Source of the DNA: SMWC01 sp964466315
GTDB taxonomy: Bacteria > Pseudomonadota > Gammaproteobacteria > Steroidobacterales > Rariloculaceae
Assembly: GCA_964466315.1 (NCBI GenBank)
Contig: CAYXNS010000006.1
Coordinates: 18,583-82,582, forward strand
Length of the DNA: 64,000 bases
Direction: 5' to 3'
Shown here: in pieces, positions 44,733 through 53,818 of the stretch
Layout: each line of letters opens with the position of its first letter
Position numbering within the stretch: position 1 is the first letter of the stretch
Made by a program: the position numbers and the translations under genes
Notes under the pieces: generated by a model
Told to the model about the DNA's origin: nothing
Seen by the model: the letters and a program-made list of their open reading frames with translations, nothing else
Databases searched by the model: none

Positions 44733-47225
44733 TCAGATTCTTCGCAGCGTAGAGACCGGCGGTTCATTGACCACCGAGCGCGCCGCGAGAGTACCGCTGA
44801 CACCAACGACGATGCCGCCGGCGGTCAACCCGGCCAGCCAAAGCGTCGGCCCAGGCAGGTAATCCAACTCCAATAACCTATCGGCAACGAAATAGCCCAC
44901 CAGGCCTGCACCGAACGCCCCGAGCGTGCCCGCGAGCAGTCCGAGCGCAATAAATTCGGCAGCAACACCCTGCAGGACGACGCTGCGCCCCGCGCCGAGC
45001 GTCCGGAGAACGGCGCTCTCGTACATTCGCTCGTCCCGTGTCGCCTGAATAGCCGCGAGAAGCACGGTAATTCCGGCAGCAAACGTAAACAGGAAGACGT
45101 ATTGAACAGCAAGCGCCGCACGGGCCATCGCGCGCCTGACTTGATCGAGAACCGCGCCGATGTCGATAACCGATACGCTCGGCAGGTTCTGCGCGAGATC
45201 CAGTGTCGTTGCCCGTTGCTCCGGCTGCACGAAGAAACTCGTCACGAAGGTCTGGGGATAGCTCTCGAGAACGTTCGGATTGAGCACCATGAAGAAGTTC
45301 GGGCTGAATGTGTCCCAGTTGATGCGCCGCGAACTCGTGATGGTCGCCGTTACACTTTCGCCGCCGATGGCGTAGGTCAACCGGTCGCCGAGCCCGAGGC
45401 CGATCTCCTCCAGGATTTCCTCCTCGATGGAGACCTGCGGCGAGGTATCGCTTTCGTCCCACCACTCTCCTGAGACGAGCTCATTATCGGGATTCAAGGT
45501 CGCGGCCCAGGTCAGATTCAGGTCATCGCGCAGTTCGTCCTCGGCCCGCCCATCCTTCGCTTCGTACTCGTTGAGAGGAGTTCCGTTCACGTGGCTGATC
45601 CGCGCGCGCACGAGCGGTGTGAAGCCCGGCGACGCGATCCCGTGTTCAGCCAGGATCTCGTCAACGGTCGCGCGTTCGTGAGGCTGAATATTGATCATGA
45701 AGTGATTCGGGGCTTCATCCGGCAGCGCCCCCTGCCACGATGTCATCAGCTCGGTCCGCACGAGCGTGAGCAAGAGCAAGACCATGAGGCCGATACCGAA
45801 AGCGACGACCTGCACACTGCTCTCCCGGCCGCGACGCGCGACATTGGCGACACCGTAGCGCCACGCGACACCGACTCGCCCGCGGAAATGCTGCAGGCCT
45901 CTGACGAGCAATCTCCCGGCCCCATAGAGTGCTGCGAAGGTCAACACAGAACCACCTAAAACGTATGCGATCAGTTCGAAATCTCGAAATAACCAGTACA
46001 TCATTACCGTAACGGCAGCGGCCGCCACACCGTAAACCGCGGAATATCCAAGCGGTGGTGGCTCGAGATCGTGGCGCAGCACCCGGGCCGGCGGCACACT
46101 GCGCAGTTGCAGAAGCGGGGGTAACGCAAAACCGATCGCGACAGCCAGAGCCGTTATCGGGCCGATCGCCGCGCCACGCAGTGTTGGCGGAGGCAGCTGC
46201 GCTTCGATCAGGTCGCCAACGAGCAGCGTCAGACCGGCCTGAGTCAGATAACCCAGGAGGCTGCCGACCAGTCCCGCCGCGAGCGCGAGTAGCAGAAGCT
46301 GTGTCAGCGTTAGCCGCAGCACGTCACGGTGGCGCGCGCCGACACATTTCATGAGCGCGATACTATCCAGATGGCGCGCGAGAAAACGACGAGCGGCCAT
46401 CGCTACGGCTACGCCGCCGAGCAGAACACTGACGAGCGCCGACAGCACGAGAAATCTCTCGGCGCGCACGACCGAGCGGCGTACCTCGGGCCGGCCGTCG
46501 CGGATATCGTCAAGCTCCTGATCGACCCCGACCAGCGGCTCGATCGCCTCACGGAAAGCCGCCACACGGTTCTCATCCCCGGCGAACAGCCGCTCGTACT
46601 CGATGATGCTACCGGGAAGTATCAGCCCGGAATTTTCGAGATCGACGAGATTGAGCAGTACCGTCGGCGCGATCTCCATGAAGCGCCAACCTTCATCGGG
46701 TCGAAATTCGAGAGACTGTGCGACGCGCAGGCTCAAGCTGCCGATCTCCAGATAGTCACCGACGCGCGCATCGAGCCGGGCGAGCAGCCCGGGTTCCGCC
46801 CAAGCCTCGCCGGGCTGCGGGACTCCCGTAGCGACTCGAGGCGTCCCGGCCAGTTCATCGGCGATTCTCACCTCCCCACGCAACGGGTAACCCGCTGTCA
46901 CACCACGCACATCGGCCAGGGCACTCGCGTCCCCGGCCAGGATGACGCTGCGAAAATTGACGACCTCCGCAGTCTGTAGCCCGTGCTCGAGCGCGAGCCG
47001 CTCATAATCAGGTGATAACGGATAGTCGGACTCGAGGCGCAGGTCGGCGGCCAGAATCTCACCGGCCTGTTGCATCACAGCCTGCCGGACGCGATTCGTG
47101 AACAGCCCCACAGCGCTCATCGCAGCGACAGAGACCACGAGCGCCATTACCAGAATGACGGTCTCGCCGGCTCGCCAGTCTCTGACAAGCAGCCGTGTGG
47201 CGAGTCCCCAGCGCATCGCGGTCAT
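44733..47225 (-). CDS. FtsX-family ABC transporter permease (YbbP-like)
   Basis: This 830-residue membrane protein has 10 predicted helices: one N-terminal helix, a large periplasmic domain, a central four-helix FtsX block (about 255-420) and a second FtsX block at the C terminus (about 690-815). It matches YbbP-type permeases, thought to extrude lipids, lipoproteins or toxic compounds together with a LolD-like ATPase (YbbA). No ATPase gene is adjacent on either side, so the partner must be elsewhere. Confidence 0.88.
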   Translation of the reverse strand: MTAMRWGLATRLLVRDWRAGETVILVMALVVSVAAMSAVGLFTNRVRQAVMQQAGEILAADLRLESDYPLSPDYERLALEHGLQTAEVVNFRSVILAGDASALADVRGVTAGYPLRGEVRIADELAGTPRVATGVPQPGEAWAEPGLLARLDARVGDYLEIGSLSLRVAQSLEFRPDEGWRFMEIAPTVLLNLVDLENSGLILPGSIIEYERLFAGDENRVAAFREAIEPLVGVDQELDDIRDGRPEVRRSVVRAERFLVLSALVSVLLGGVAVAMAARRFLARHLDSIALMKCVGARHRDVLRLTLTQLLLLALAAGLVGSLLGYLTQAGLTLLVGDLIEAQLPPPTLRGAAIGPITALAVAIGFALPPLLQLRSVPPARVLRHDLEPPPLGYSAVYGVAAAAVTVMMYWLFRDFELIAYVLGGSVLTFAALYGAGRLLVRGLQHFRGRVGVAWRYGVANVARRGRESSVQVVAFGIGLMVLLLLTLVRTELMTSWQGALPDEAPNHFMINIQPHERATVDEILAEHGIASPGFTPLVRARISHVNGTPLNEYEAKDGRAEDELRDDLNLTWAATLNPDNELVSGEWWDESDTSPQVSIEEEILEEIGLGLGDRLTYAIGGESVTATITSSRRINWDTFSPNFFMVLNPNVLESYPQTFVTSFFVQPEQRATTLDLAQNLPSVSVIDIGAVLDQVRRAMARAALAVQYVFLFTFAAGITVLLAAIQATRDERMYESAVLRTLGAGRSVVLQGVAAEFIALGLLAGTLGAFGAGLVGYFVADRLLELDYLPGPTLWLAGLTAGGIVVGVSGTLAARSVVNEPPVSTLRRI

Positions 47226-47387
47226 TTACGGGCCCCGCCGAGGAGAACTGTATGAGGATTAACTACTCTGGCGCGCGGAGGAATACGGCGAAGATGTTGC
47301 GGAGTGAATTTGTGTCGATATTCCACGTCACTTAGCATCCTACGTCGAGTGTAGCCACCGGCAAACCGAGCATTGGAGAAGTTTGCC

Positions 47388-48071
47388 ATGAAAACGAGAT
47401 CTGCAGCCAGCGCTATTCCCGATGCCGGCGCGCTACACACCCTGTGCGCCGTATTGTTCGTCGTTTTGATGGGACTTCCGCCGAGCAGCCAGGCCCAGAA
47501 GCCGGAGCATCCGCTTTTGGAGAGCATCTGGAATCCTATGCGCGGACCTGGATTCAGCATCGGCGGTTTGCAGGAAGTCGAGCCTCCCATGTTCTCTGCC
47601 GCAGGACAGGAATGGGCCGACGCGTTCGAACTTCTGCATGACGAAACCATCCACTGTGTCGAAAATGGAATCATCAGGCAACTGATACACCCGTATCCAC
47701 AGGAGACGCGCCAGGGTCTCGATATGTTGCTGATCATGTACGAGGCCTAGGAAGCGGTTAGAGTCGTTTATCTGGACGACCGCGGCCATCCAGAAGGCCA
47801 ACCGAAGAGCCTTATGGGCCATTCCATCGGCCACTACGAAGACGATAGTCTGGTCGTCGAGACCGTGGGGCTCGCCGAGAAGGTCAACAACATTCCGATG
47901 TTCCAGATGCTCAGCGACCAGCACACGGTTACTGAGCACTACACAGCCAGCGATGACGGCCGGACTCTAACAATCGATGTCGTCGTAACGGATCCGGTAA
48001 TGCTCGCCGAACCCTGGCACTTTACAAAGGTGCAGAGCTACTATGAGGACTACGACCTGCTCGACCTATAA
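47388..48071 (+). pseudogene. Exported DUF6152-relative gene interrupted by an in-frame TAG
   Basis: From ATG 47388 the frame encodes a signal peptide (MKTRSAASAIPDAGALHTLC... ending QAQ) and about 120 residues, ending at TAG 47748-47750 (...LLIMYEA). The same frame continues without other interruption to 48071, encoding EAVRVVYLDDRGHPEG, MGHSIGHYEDDSLVVETVG and a normal C terminus. The second part is clearly the C-terminal domain seen in the gene at 21023-22033. It is a full-length gene (227 codons) with one nonsense codon: a recent pseudogene, a sequencing error, or readthrough. Confidence 0.8.
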
Positions 48072-48109
48072 GTGCATCGATCGACCTCGTTAGCGAGCCC
48101 GAGACTGGG

Positions 48110-50335
48110 TCATAATGCAAAATATGCCGTGGCTGCCTCGATACGGGCCGCCATATCGTCGATAACGCTGGCAGCCAACTGGATCTGTGAATCTACGAGC
48201 TCGTCGCTGCGCTGCTCGATCGCCTCGCGTACGCCTGGAATCGTCTTCACTCCATAGCCCGTATAGAAACCGGGCGCATAAATATGGTGTCTGTACCAGG
48301 GCCGACCCGCGAGGCCCGCATCCCTCGTCAGTAACCGCTCACTGGAGTACAACAACGCGTTGAGCTCCGCGATTTCGTCACCCTCCACGTTGCTGCCGGC
48401 CAGCGCCTCTTCGTACGCCACCGCCGCGTTTTTTAATCTCTCCAGCGAATTGCTTAGCGGAGCAAAATTAAAATACGGTACCGGAGACTCGAGCTTCGGT
48501 GGGCCGAGGGATTCGGTAGGATTCAACGCAACTGCGTAGGCGCCCTCCTCGATCAGCGTGTTAGTGCGCTCCGTTTCGCTCCGCATGTCCGTGGCCAGTT
48601 CCTCGAGCTCGGTGAGATAGGTGTCGATCGTGTCGGCGAATCCCGTGAACTCGAAAGGCAGTATGTTCGCGTTCGCAAGCCGCAGCGTCGCACGACCCGC
48701 AACTCGTGCCAGGACATCGCTGTAGACCAGCCCGGGGTCACGCCAGGTCGTATAGTGCTCGTAAGTATCGTACAGCGTGTGATAGCTTCCGCCCGGCCCT
48801 TCACCCGAGAAACTCAGGTGCGCCGAGGCGATACCCAGATGTTGTAAAAAAGGCGTGTAGTCGGAACCCGAGCCGAGCGCAGCGATACGCAGGTCCTCTC
48901 GATCACGGGCTTCCTGCTGCTCCGACTCATCATCCGAAATCCGCATTCGGGCGCGGCGCCGATCCGCAAGCGATACATCTGTCTGGGGATCGACAACGTC
49001 CCGGACAATCTGATTGAAGAACCGCTCGAGAGTGTGGCTTCCCGAAAGATTGACAAACCCGCGCGAGTTTCCGTCCGTGTTGATATACGCCACGGCATGT
49101 TCGTCCAAGTCCGCCTCATGATGTTCGGCCCACTCCGTGGATCCGATCAGACCCTGTTCTTCCGAGTCCCATGCCGCGTAAATGATCGTGCGCTCTGGAC
49201 GCCGACCCACCGAAGCGAGCGCGGCCACCGACTTGGCTTCCGCGAGCATGGCGACGAGTCCCGAAATCGGATCGGCCGCGCCATGGTTCCAGGCGTCGAA
49301 ATGATTGCCGCGGATGACCCACTCGTCGGGCGAACGACTGCCCTCGAGTCTCGCGATCACGTCGTAGATCGCGATGCGGTCCCAGTTGAATTCCAGTTTC
49401 ATGCGGACGCGTGCCGGACCGGGACCCAGATGATAGGTGATCGGAAGCGCGCCGCGCCATTCCGCGGGGACGACCGCACCTCCGATAGCCGATAACAACG
49501 GCAGCGCGTCACGATAGGAGATCGGAAGCACGGGGATCTTGGTCAGTGTCGGTGCGCCGTCGATCTCGAGACGCTCCGCGTCTTCGGTCGCGCCGACGCC
49601 TGGAGTCAGAACGTCGCCGGGATAAAGCGGCATGTCCATAACGGAGCCGCGCTGCACTCCCGTCTCATTTTTGAACGCACCAGCCGGATAAACATCGCCC
49701 GCCGCATAACCATCATCGGCAGGATCTGAATAAATTATCGTCCCGATGGCGCCGTTCTCGGCAGCCAGTTTCGGCTTGATTCCACGCCAGGACTGACCGT
49801 ACTTCGCGATGACGATCTTGCTTTCGACGTCGATGCCGTAACGCTCGAGCATGTCGTAGTCTGCGGGAACACCGTAGTTGACGAAGACGAGTTCTCCCTC
49901 GATCTCGCCGTCGATCGAGAACGCGTTGTACGGTGCGAGTAGATCTTCGTATTGGCGCGTGCTGGCATCCCCCTCCACTGGGCTCTCCGCCAAGCTCGCC
50001 GTGAAAGTCTCGGGCGCCGTGAGTTCGAGTTCTCGAGTCCTCGGCGTCGGCAGCAAGATGTCGTATTCGGCGATCTCGACCTCGTAGCCCCAGGACTCGA
50101 AAAGCTTGGCCAGAAACTCAGCATGCTCTCGAGTCGCCGCCGAACCCGCATGATGCGGCACCGCCGTCAATCGCCGCATCCACTCATCCATGTCGTCCGT
50201 GCTCAGATCGGAATCAAAGCTCGCTTCGAGTGCGTGTTGAGCCTCGGCGGCAGCGCCGGTGAATCCGCGAATGGGCTCCTGTGCCGCACTCGTTCCAACG
50301 GCAAACACGAAAATAATCGGTAGTCCGAATCGCAT
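48110..50335 (-). CDS. Exported M28B peptidase (glutamate carboxypeptidase II-like)
   Basis: This 741-residue protein has a signal peptide (ending TSAAQ), a PA domain (about 115-290), an M28 zinc peptidase domain (about 330-580) and a C-terminal transferrin-receptor-like dimerisation domain (about 610-735). Zinc ligands are seen in RGNHFDAWNHGAADPISG, AAWDSEEQGLIGS, YINTDGNSRG and GGSYHTLYDTYEHY. Relatives cleave C-terminal Glu from peptides or folates. It is probably periplasmic and used for peptide scavenging. It is divergent from the arylsulfotransferase gene. Confidence 0.92.
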   Translation of the reverse strand: MRFGLPIIFVFAVGTSAAQEPIRGFTGAAAEAQHALEASFDSDLSTDDMDEWMRRLTAVPHHAGSAATREHAEFLAKLFESWGYEVEIAEYDILLPTPRTRELELTAPETFTASLAESPVEGDASTRQYEDLLAPYNAFSIDGEIEGELVFVNYGVPADYDMLERYGIDVESKIVIAKYGQSWRGIKPKLAAENGAIGTIIYSDPADDGYAAGDVYPAGAFKNETGVQRGSVMDMPLYPGDVLTPGVGATEDAERLEIDGAPTLTKIPVLPISYRDALPLLSAIGGAVVPAEWRGALPITYHLGPGPARVRMKLEFNWDRIAIYDVIARLEGSRSPDEWVIRGNHFDAWNHGAADPISGLVAMLAEAKSVAALASVGRRPERTIIYAAWDSEEQGLIGSTEWAEHHEADLDEHAVAYINTDGNSRGFVNLSGSHTLERFFNQIVRDVVDPQTDVSLADRRRARMRISDDESEQQEARDREDLRIAALGSGSDYTPFLQHLGIASAHLSFSGEGPGGSYHTLYDTYEHYTTWRDPGLVYSDVLARVAGRATLRLANANILPFEFTGFADTIDTYLTELEELATDMRSETERTNTLIEEGAYAVALNPTESLGPPKLESPVPYFNFAPLSNSLERLKNAAVAYEEALAGSNVEGDEIAELNALLYSSERLLTRDAGLAGRPWYRHHIYAPGFYTGYGVKTIPGVREAIEQRSDELVDSQIQLAASVIDDMAARIEAATAYFAL

Positions 50336-50403
50336 GATGTCTCCCCGCCGACGGCCTGTGGCCGCTGGCTTCGCTATTAGTTCTTAGTTCTCGATACGCA
50401 TTC

Positions 50404-50417
50404 CTACGAATTCGTAG
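50404..50417. promoter_or_regulatory. Perfect 14-bp palindrome in a divergent promoter region
   Basis: CTACGAATTCGTAG is a perfect palindrome in the 226-nt region between the divergent M28B peptidase and arylsulfotransferase genes. A -10-like TATACT (50470-50475) and a strong ribosome binding site AGGAGG (50547-50552) precede the sulfotransferase. It is a candidate operator controlling both genes. Confidence 0.4.
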
Positions 50418-50561
50418 CGTGGCAAGAATCGCCACCCTTCGCAATAGCCCGGCTATCGCCCTTACAGGCTATACTGGCTAACGACTCAATCCAGCTCGAA
50501 GAAAAACGAAGTCGAGTTTAGCGACAGCCTGCCGTCTCTACGCACCAGGAGGCCCCTGACC

Positions 50562-52214
50562 ATGCAAGCATCGATTCTACGTCTCGCTCGAATCTCCGCC
50601 GCGACGGGTATTATGCTCGTGGGCTGCGATTCGACGCCACCAGCGGACAGCACGCTACCCGTGATTTCGAATGCAGAGCTCGTGAATACGAATCCGCGGG
50701 CGCCCCTGTCCGCGGTCCTGAGCCTGTCCACGGACGAGCCGTCCCGGCTGACGATTCAGATCGACGACGGCGAACACGCGTGGAGCACCCCGACAGACGA
50801 CGCTTACAGAACCGAGCATTCGGCAGTGGTGCTCGGGATGCGATTCGCTCGCTCACACTCGGTGACGGTCACCGCAGAAGACGAAGCCGGTAATCGAACG
50901 ACCGCCGAGCCGCTGAACTATGCGACGCCCCTACAGTCTGAGGAACTCCCGCATACCCGCGTCACGGTACGCGACACCGATCGAATGGAACCCGGCGTTA
51001 ATCTATTCAATATCAAATGGTGGGGAGAAGACGGGCGCGAGAAAAATCTCGGGCTGATCGTCATTATGGATGATCAGGGCGACATCGTATGGTCATACCG
51101 CAACGACGACGACTCGATCGACGATATTCGTCGCTTGAGCAACGGCAATATCCTTTACACGAACAGCCCTGCCGGCGATCTGTGGCGGCTCACCGAGATC
51201 GATATGCTCGGCAATATCGTGCAGCGATGGCACGCCAATGGCACACAGAAAGAGGTCATCGAAGGTGCCACTCTCGTCGACACGGACAGCTTCCATCACG
51301 AAGTTATCGAGCTGCCATCCGGGAATTTTCTCGGCCTGAGTTCCGAGCTCCGCGTGATCGAAGACTATCCCTCGAGTGACACCGATCCGGACGCGGCTCC
51401 CGCGGCGGCTTCGGTCGCCGGTGACATCATCGTGGAGTTCGCACGTGACGGCACGGTCATCCGCCAGGTCGCCCTGCTGGACCTGCTCGACCCGCACCGC
51501 GTCGGCTACGGTTCTTTGGGCGGTGGCTACTACAGGAGCCTCTATGGCGATCTCGTCGATGCACCATTGCGCGACTGGTCGCACAGCAACGCACTGGAGT
51601 ACGATCCAGCCGACGACAGCGTCATCATCTCCGTCCGCCACCAGGACGTTCTGGCGAAAGTCAGCCTCGCGACGGGCGAACTCGTCTGGCTTCTGGGTAG
51701 CAGTGCCAACTGGAACGAGCCCTGGAGTTCGAAACTATTGGAACCCGTCGGCGACGTCGAATGGCAATGGCATCAGCACGGGTCGTCGTTTACGGGAGAT
51801 GGCAATATCGTACTCTTCGACAACGGCCTCCCGCGCGCGAGCGCCTTTCAGGAACAGCCGCCCGTCGAGGGCCGTTACAGCCGTGCCGTCGAATACGCCA
51901 CCGACGATGAAGCGATACAGGTTTCGCAGCCGTGGAGCTATGGCGGGCCGGGCGAGGACGCGTTCTACTCCTCCTATCTCAGCGACGCCGACTGGCTGCC
52001 CATTACGGGCAACATCCTCGTCACCGACGGCTCTAGAGGAACCGGACCGGATGGGCGTCCATCCGGTTCGCCTGACCGCAAGCGCTGGGCCCGAATCGTC
52101 GAGGTGACGCATACCGATCCTGCCGAGATCGTCTTCGAGGCGATTCTCGAAGAGGATCCGGAATACGGCGTGCACATCTATCGCGCGAAGCGCTTACCCA
52201 GTCTCTATCCTTAA
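50562..52214 (+). CDS. Arylsulfotransferase-family lipoprotein (beta-propeller)
   Basis: This 550-residue protein has a lipoprotein signal (lipobox MLVGC, Cys at about residue 23). After it come an N-terminal beta-sandwich (about 30-130) and a propeller of the ASST type with recurring DIVWSYRNDDDSIDDIRRLS and HQHGSSFTGDGNIVLFDNG segments, including His likely used in catalysis. Family members transfer sulfate between phenolic compounds or act as sensor-like propellers. It should be lipid-anchored in the envelope. A fragment of a related gene is at 33373-33663. Confidence 0.85.
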   Translation: MQASILRLARISAATGIMLVGCDSTPPADSTLPVISNAELVNTNPRAPLSAVLSLSTDEPSRLTIQIDDGEHAWSTPTDDAYRTEHSAVVLGMRFARSHSVTVTAEDEAGNRTTAEPLNYATPLQSEELPHTRVTVRDTDRMEPGVNLFNIKWWGEDGREKNLGLIVIMDDQGDIVWSYRNDDDSIDDIRRLSNGNILYTNSPAGDLWRLTEIDMLGNIVQRWHANGTQKEVIEGATLVDTDSFHHEVIELPSGNFLGLSSELRVIEDYPSSDTDPDAAPAAASVAGDIIVEFARDGTVIRQVALLDLLDPHRVGYGSLGGGYYRSLYGDLVDAPLRDWSHSNALEYDPADDSVIISVRHQDVLAKVSLATGELVWLLGSSANWNEPWSSKLLEPVGDVEWQWHQHGSSFTGDGNIVLFDNGLPRASAFQEQPPVEGRYSRAVEYATDDEAIQVSQPWSYGGPGEDAFYSSYLSDADWLPITGNILVTDGSRGTGPDGRPSGSPDRKRWARIVEVTHTDPAEIVFEAILEEDPEYGVHIYRAKRLPSLYP

Positions 52215-52573
52215 CCGCCGAGCACGATACCGAGCGTGCGAGAAGTCATGGCGACTGCCAGCACGAAGAGCGCCGTCATGCCAAGCACCAGTATCCAGGT
52301 CAGGACGCGTCTGAGCCTTGCACCGAGTCTTCTCCAGAAGCTGGCGTCGGGATCGATTGCCGGTGCGGGGTCGATAAAGCTGAACGCAACTGCCAGCAGC
52401 CACAATGCCCAGAGTAAGAGCGTCAGCGACACGAGCGCATAGTCGGAATCGATCGAACCATTCGACAGGAATAGTGCGCTACAGAAGATGCAGATCGAGA
52501 TTCCACCCAGGAACCAGAGTGGCACTCGGAAGCGGTACAACCGCCGTGCGAAACGATAGTAGAAGGTCAACAT
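52211..52573 (-). CDS. Small hypothetical inner-membrane protein
   Basis: From the ATG at 52573 this is a 120-residue protein (MLTFYYRFARRLYRFRVPLW) with about four hydrophobic helices (18-38, 45-68, 88-110 and a C-terminal end). The longer frame to 52636 has a hydrophilic leader without support. It overlaps the sulfotransferase stop by 4 nt in convergent orientation. No family was recognised. Confidence 0.65.
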   Translation of the reverse strand: MLTFYYRFARRLYRFRVPLWFLGGISICIFCSALFLSNGSIDSDYALVSLTLLLWALWLLAVAFSFIDPAPAIDPDASFWRRLGARLRRVLTWILVLGMTALFVLAVAMTSRTLGIVLGG

Positions 52574-52710
52574 TTCAGTTGGCTCGCGCCGGTAACATGA
52601 AGGCCTCTTCGGACTGTCCAACTCCCCGAGTCCCAAAGATACCAGACGCGCGCACCGCTGCGGCGCGGGATCTGCTACGTTAACGCTTAGTAATTAATCC
52701 GGGCGCGACG

Positions 52711-53052
52711 ATGGTCCAGTCAGAGCAGAGTGAACTCGATCCACGGCACATCTTGCGCACGGCGCTGGCCTGGCACGACGCGGGGAAACGCGTCGCGCTC
52801 GCAACCGTTGTGCAGACCTGGGGCTCGTCGCCGCGTCCCGCCGGCAGCCATCTCGTCATCGCCGCCGATGGCGCTTTCGAGGGATCCGTGTCGGGTGGAT
52901 GCGTCGAAGGGGCGGTCATCCAGGCGGCTAAGGAGGTCATCGAGCACGGCCGCTCGCGATTGCTCGAGTTCGGCGTCACGGACGACGAAGCCTGGGAGGT
53001 CGGACTCGCCTGCGGCGGGCAGATCGAGATTTTTGTGGAGCGCGTCGAGTGA
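52711..53052 (+). CDS. XdhC/CoxI family N-terminal domain protein
   Basis: This 113-residue protein has the XdhC_CoxI signature: ATVVQTWGSSPRPAGSHLVI, GSVSGGCVEGAVI and GLACGGQIEIFVE. In XdhC this part is joined to a Rossmann domain; here that domain is encoded by the next gene, whose GTG overlaps the TGA of this gene (GTGA). XdhC proteins sulfurate the molybdenum cofactor for insertion into xanthine dehydrogenase family enzymes, so this pair probably serves the molybdenum hydroxylase at 3475-8747. Confidence 0.9.
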   Translation: MVQSEQSELDPRHILRTALAWHDAGKRVALATVVQTWGSSPRPAGSHLVIAADGAFEGSVSGGCVEGAVIQAAKEVIEHGRSRLLEFGVTDDEAWEVGLACGGQIEIFVERVE

Positions 53053-53738
53053 AACGCGAGTTGCTGGCCGAGATCGTCGCGATACAGGAGTCGGGCGGAT
53101 CGACCGTACTCGCACGGAGCCTGATGGGAGACTACCAATACCTGATCGGCGGCGGCGAGTCGAATGCGAGAGACGATATAGAACCGAAGTTGCTCGACGT
53201 GGCGAGAAGCGTGCTCCGGCGCAACGGGGTGCGGACCGTGGATCTCGGCGAGCAGCGCTATCTGCTCGAGACGCTCTCGCCGCCTCACCGCCTGCTCGTC
53301 ATCGGCGCCGTGCACATCGCGCAGGCTCTGATCCCGATGGCGCGCATCGCGGGCTTCGACGTCCAACTCATCGACCCGCGCGCCGCCTTCGCGACGCCTG
53401 GGCGCTTCCCCGGAATCGATATCGTCAACCGCTGGCCGCAGGAGATCATGGACGAGCTGCCACTGGGTGCGCGGACTGCCGTCGTGACGCTGAGTCACGA
53501 TGCGAAGATCGACGAGCCGGCGTTGACGGCGGCGCTGAATTCGGATGCTTTCTACATCGGCGCGCTCGGCAGCAAGAAGAACCACGCCAAGCGGCTCGAA
53601 CGGCTGGCCGCTCTCGGCTTCGACGACGACACGCTGGCCCGAATCGCGGGACCGATCGGCCTGGATCTCGGCGGCCGCTCCCCCGCGGAGATCGCGATAT
53701 CGATACTCGCCCAGATCGTTCAGGCCAGGTATCGGTAA
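53049..53738 (+). CDS. XdhC Rossmann-domain protein
   Basis: This 229-residue protein contains the C-terminal XdhC domain: LLVIGAVHIAQALIPMARIA, VVTLSHDAKIDEPALTAAL, YIGALGSKKNHAKRLERLA and IGLDLGGRSPAEIAISILA. The nucleotide loop reads GAVHIA rather than the usual GAGHVG form. It also has an N-terminal strand region of its own, so it is not merely the broken half of a fused gene. It is translationally coupled to the preceding XdhC/CoxI protein and would work with it in cofactor sulfuration. Confidence 0.9.
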   Translation: MKRELLAEIVAIQESGGSTVLARSLMGDYQYLIGGGESNARDDIEPKLLDVARSVLRRNGVRTVDLGEQRYLLETLSPPHRLLVIGAVHIAQALIPMARIAGFDVQLIDPRAAFATPGRFPGIDIVNRWPQEIMDELPLGARTAVVTLSHDAKIDEPALTAALNSDAFYIGALGSKKNHAKRLERLAALGFDDDTLARIAGPIGLDLGGRSPAEIAISILAQIVQARYR

Positions 53739-53818
53739 GCCGTTGAATTGATTGTAATTATTGACGGTTTCGGTCCTGTGATATCGTCCGCTGGTCTAGA
53801 GTCCCTCCGCTGAAAGAG

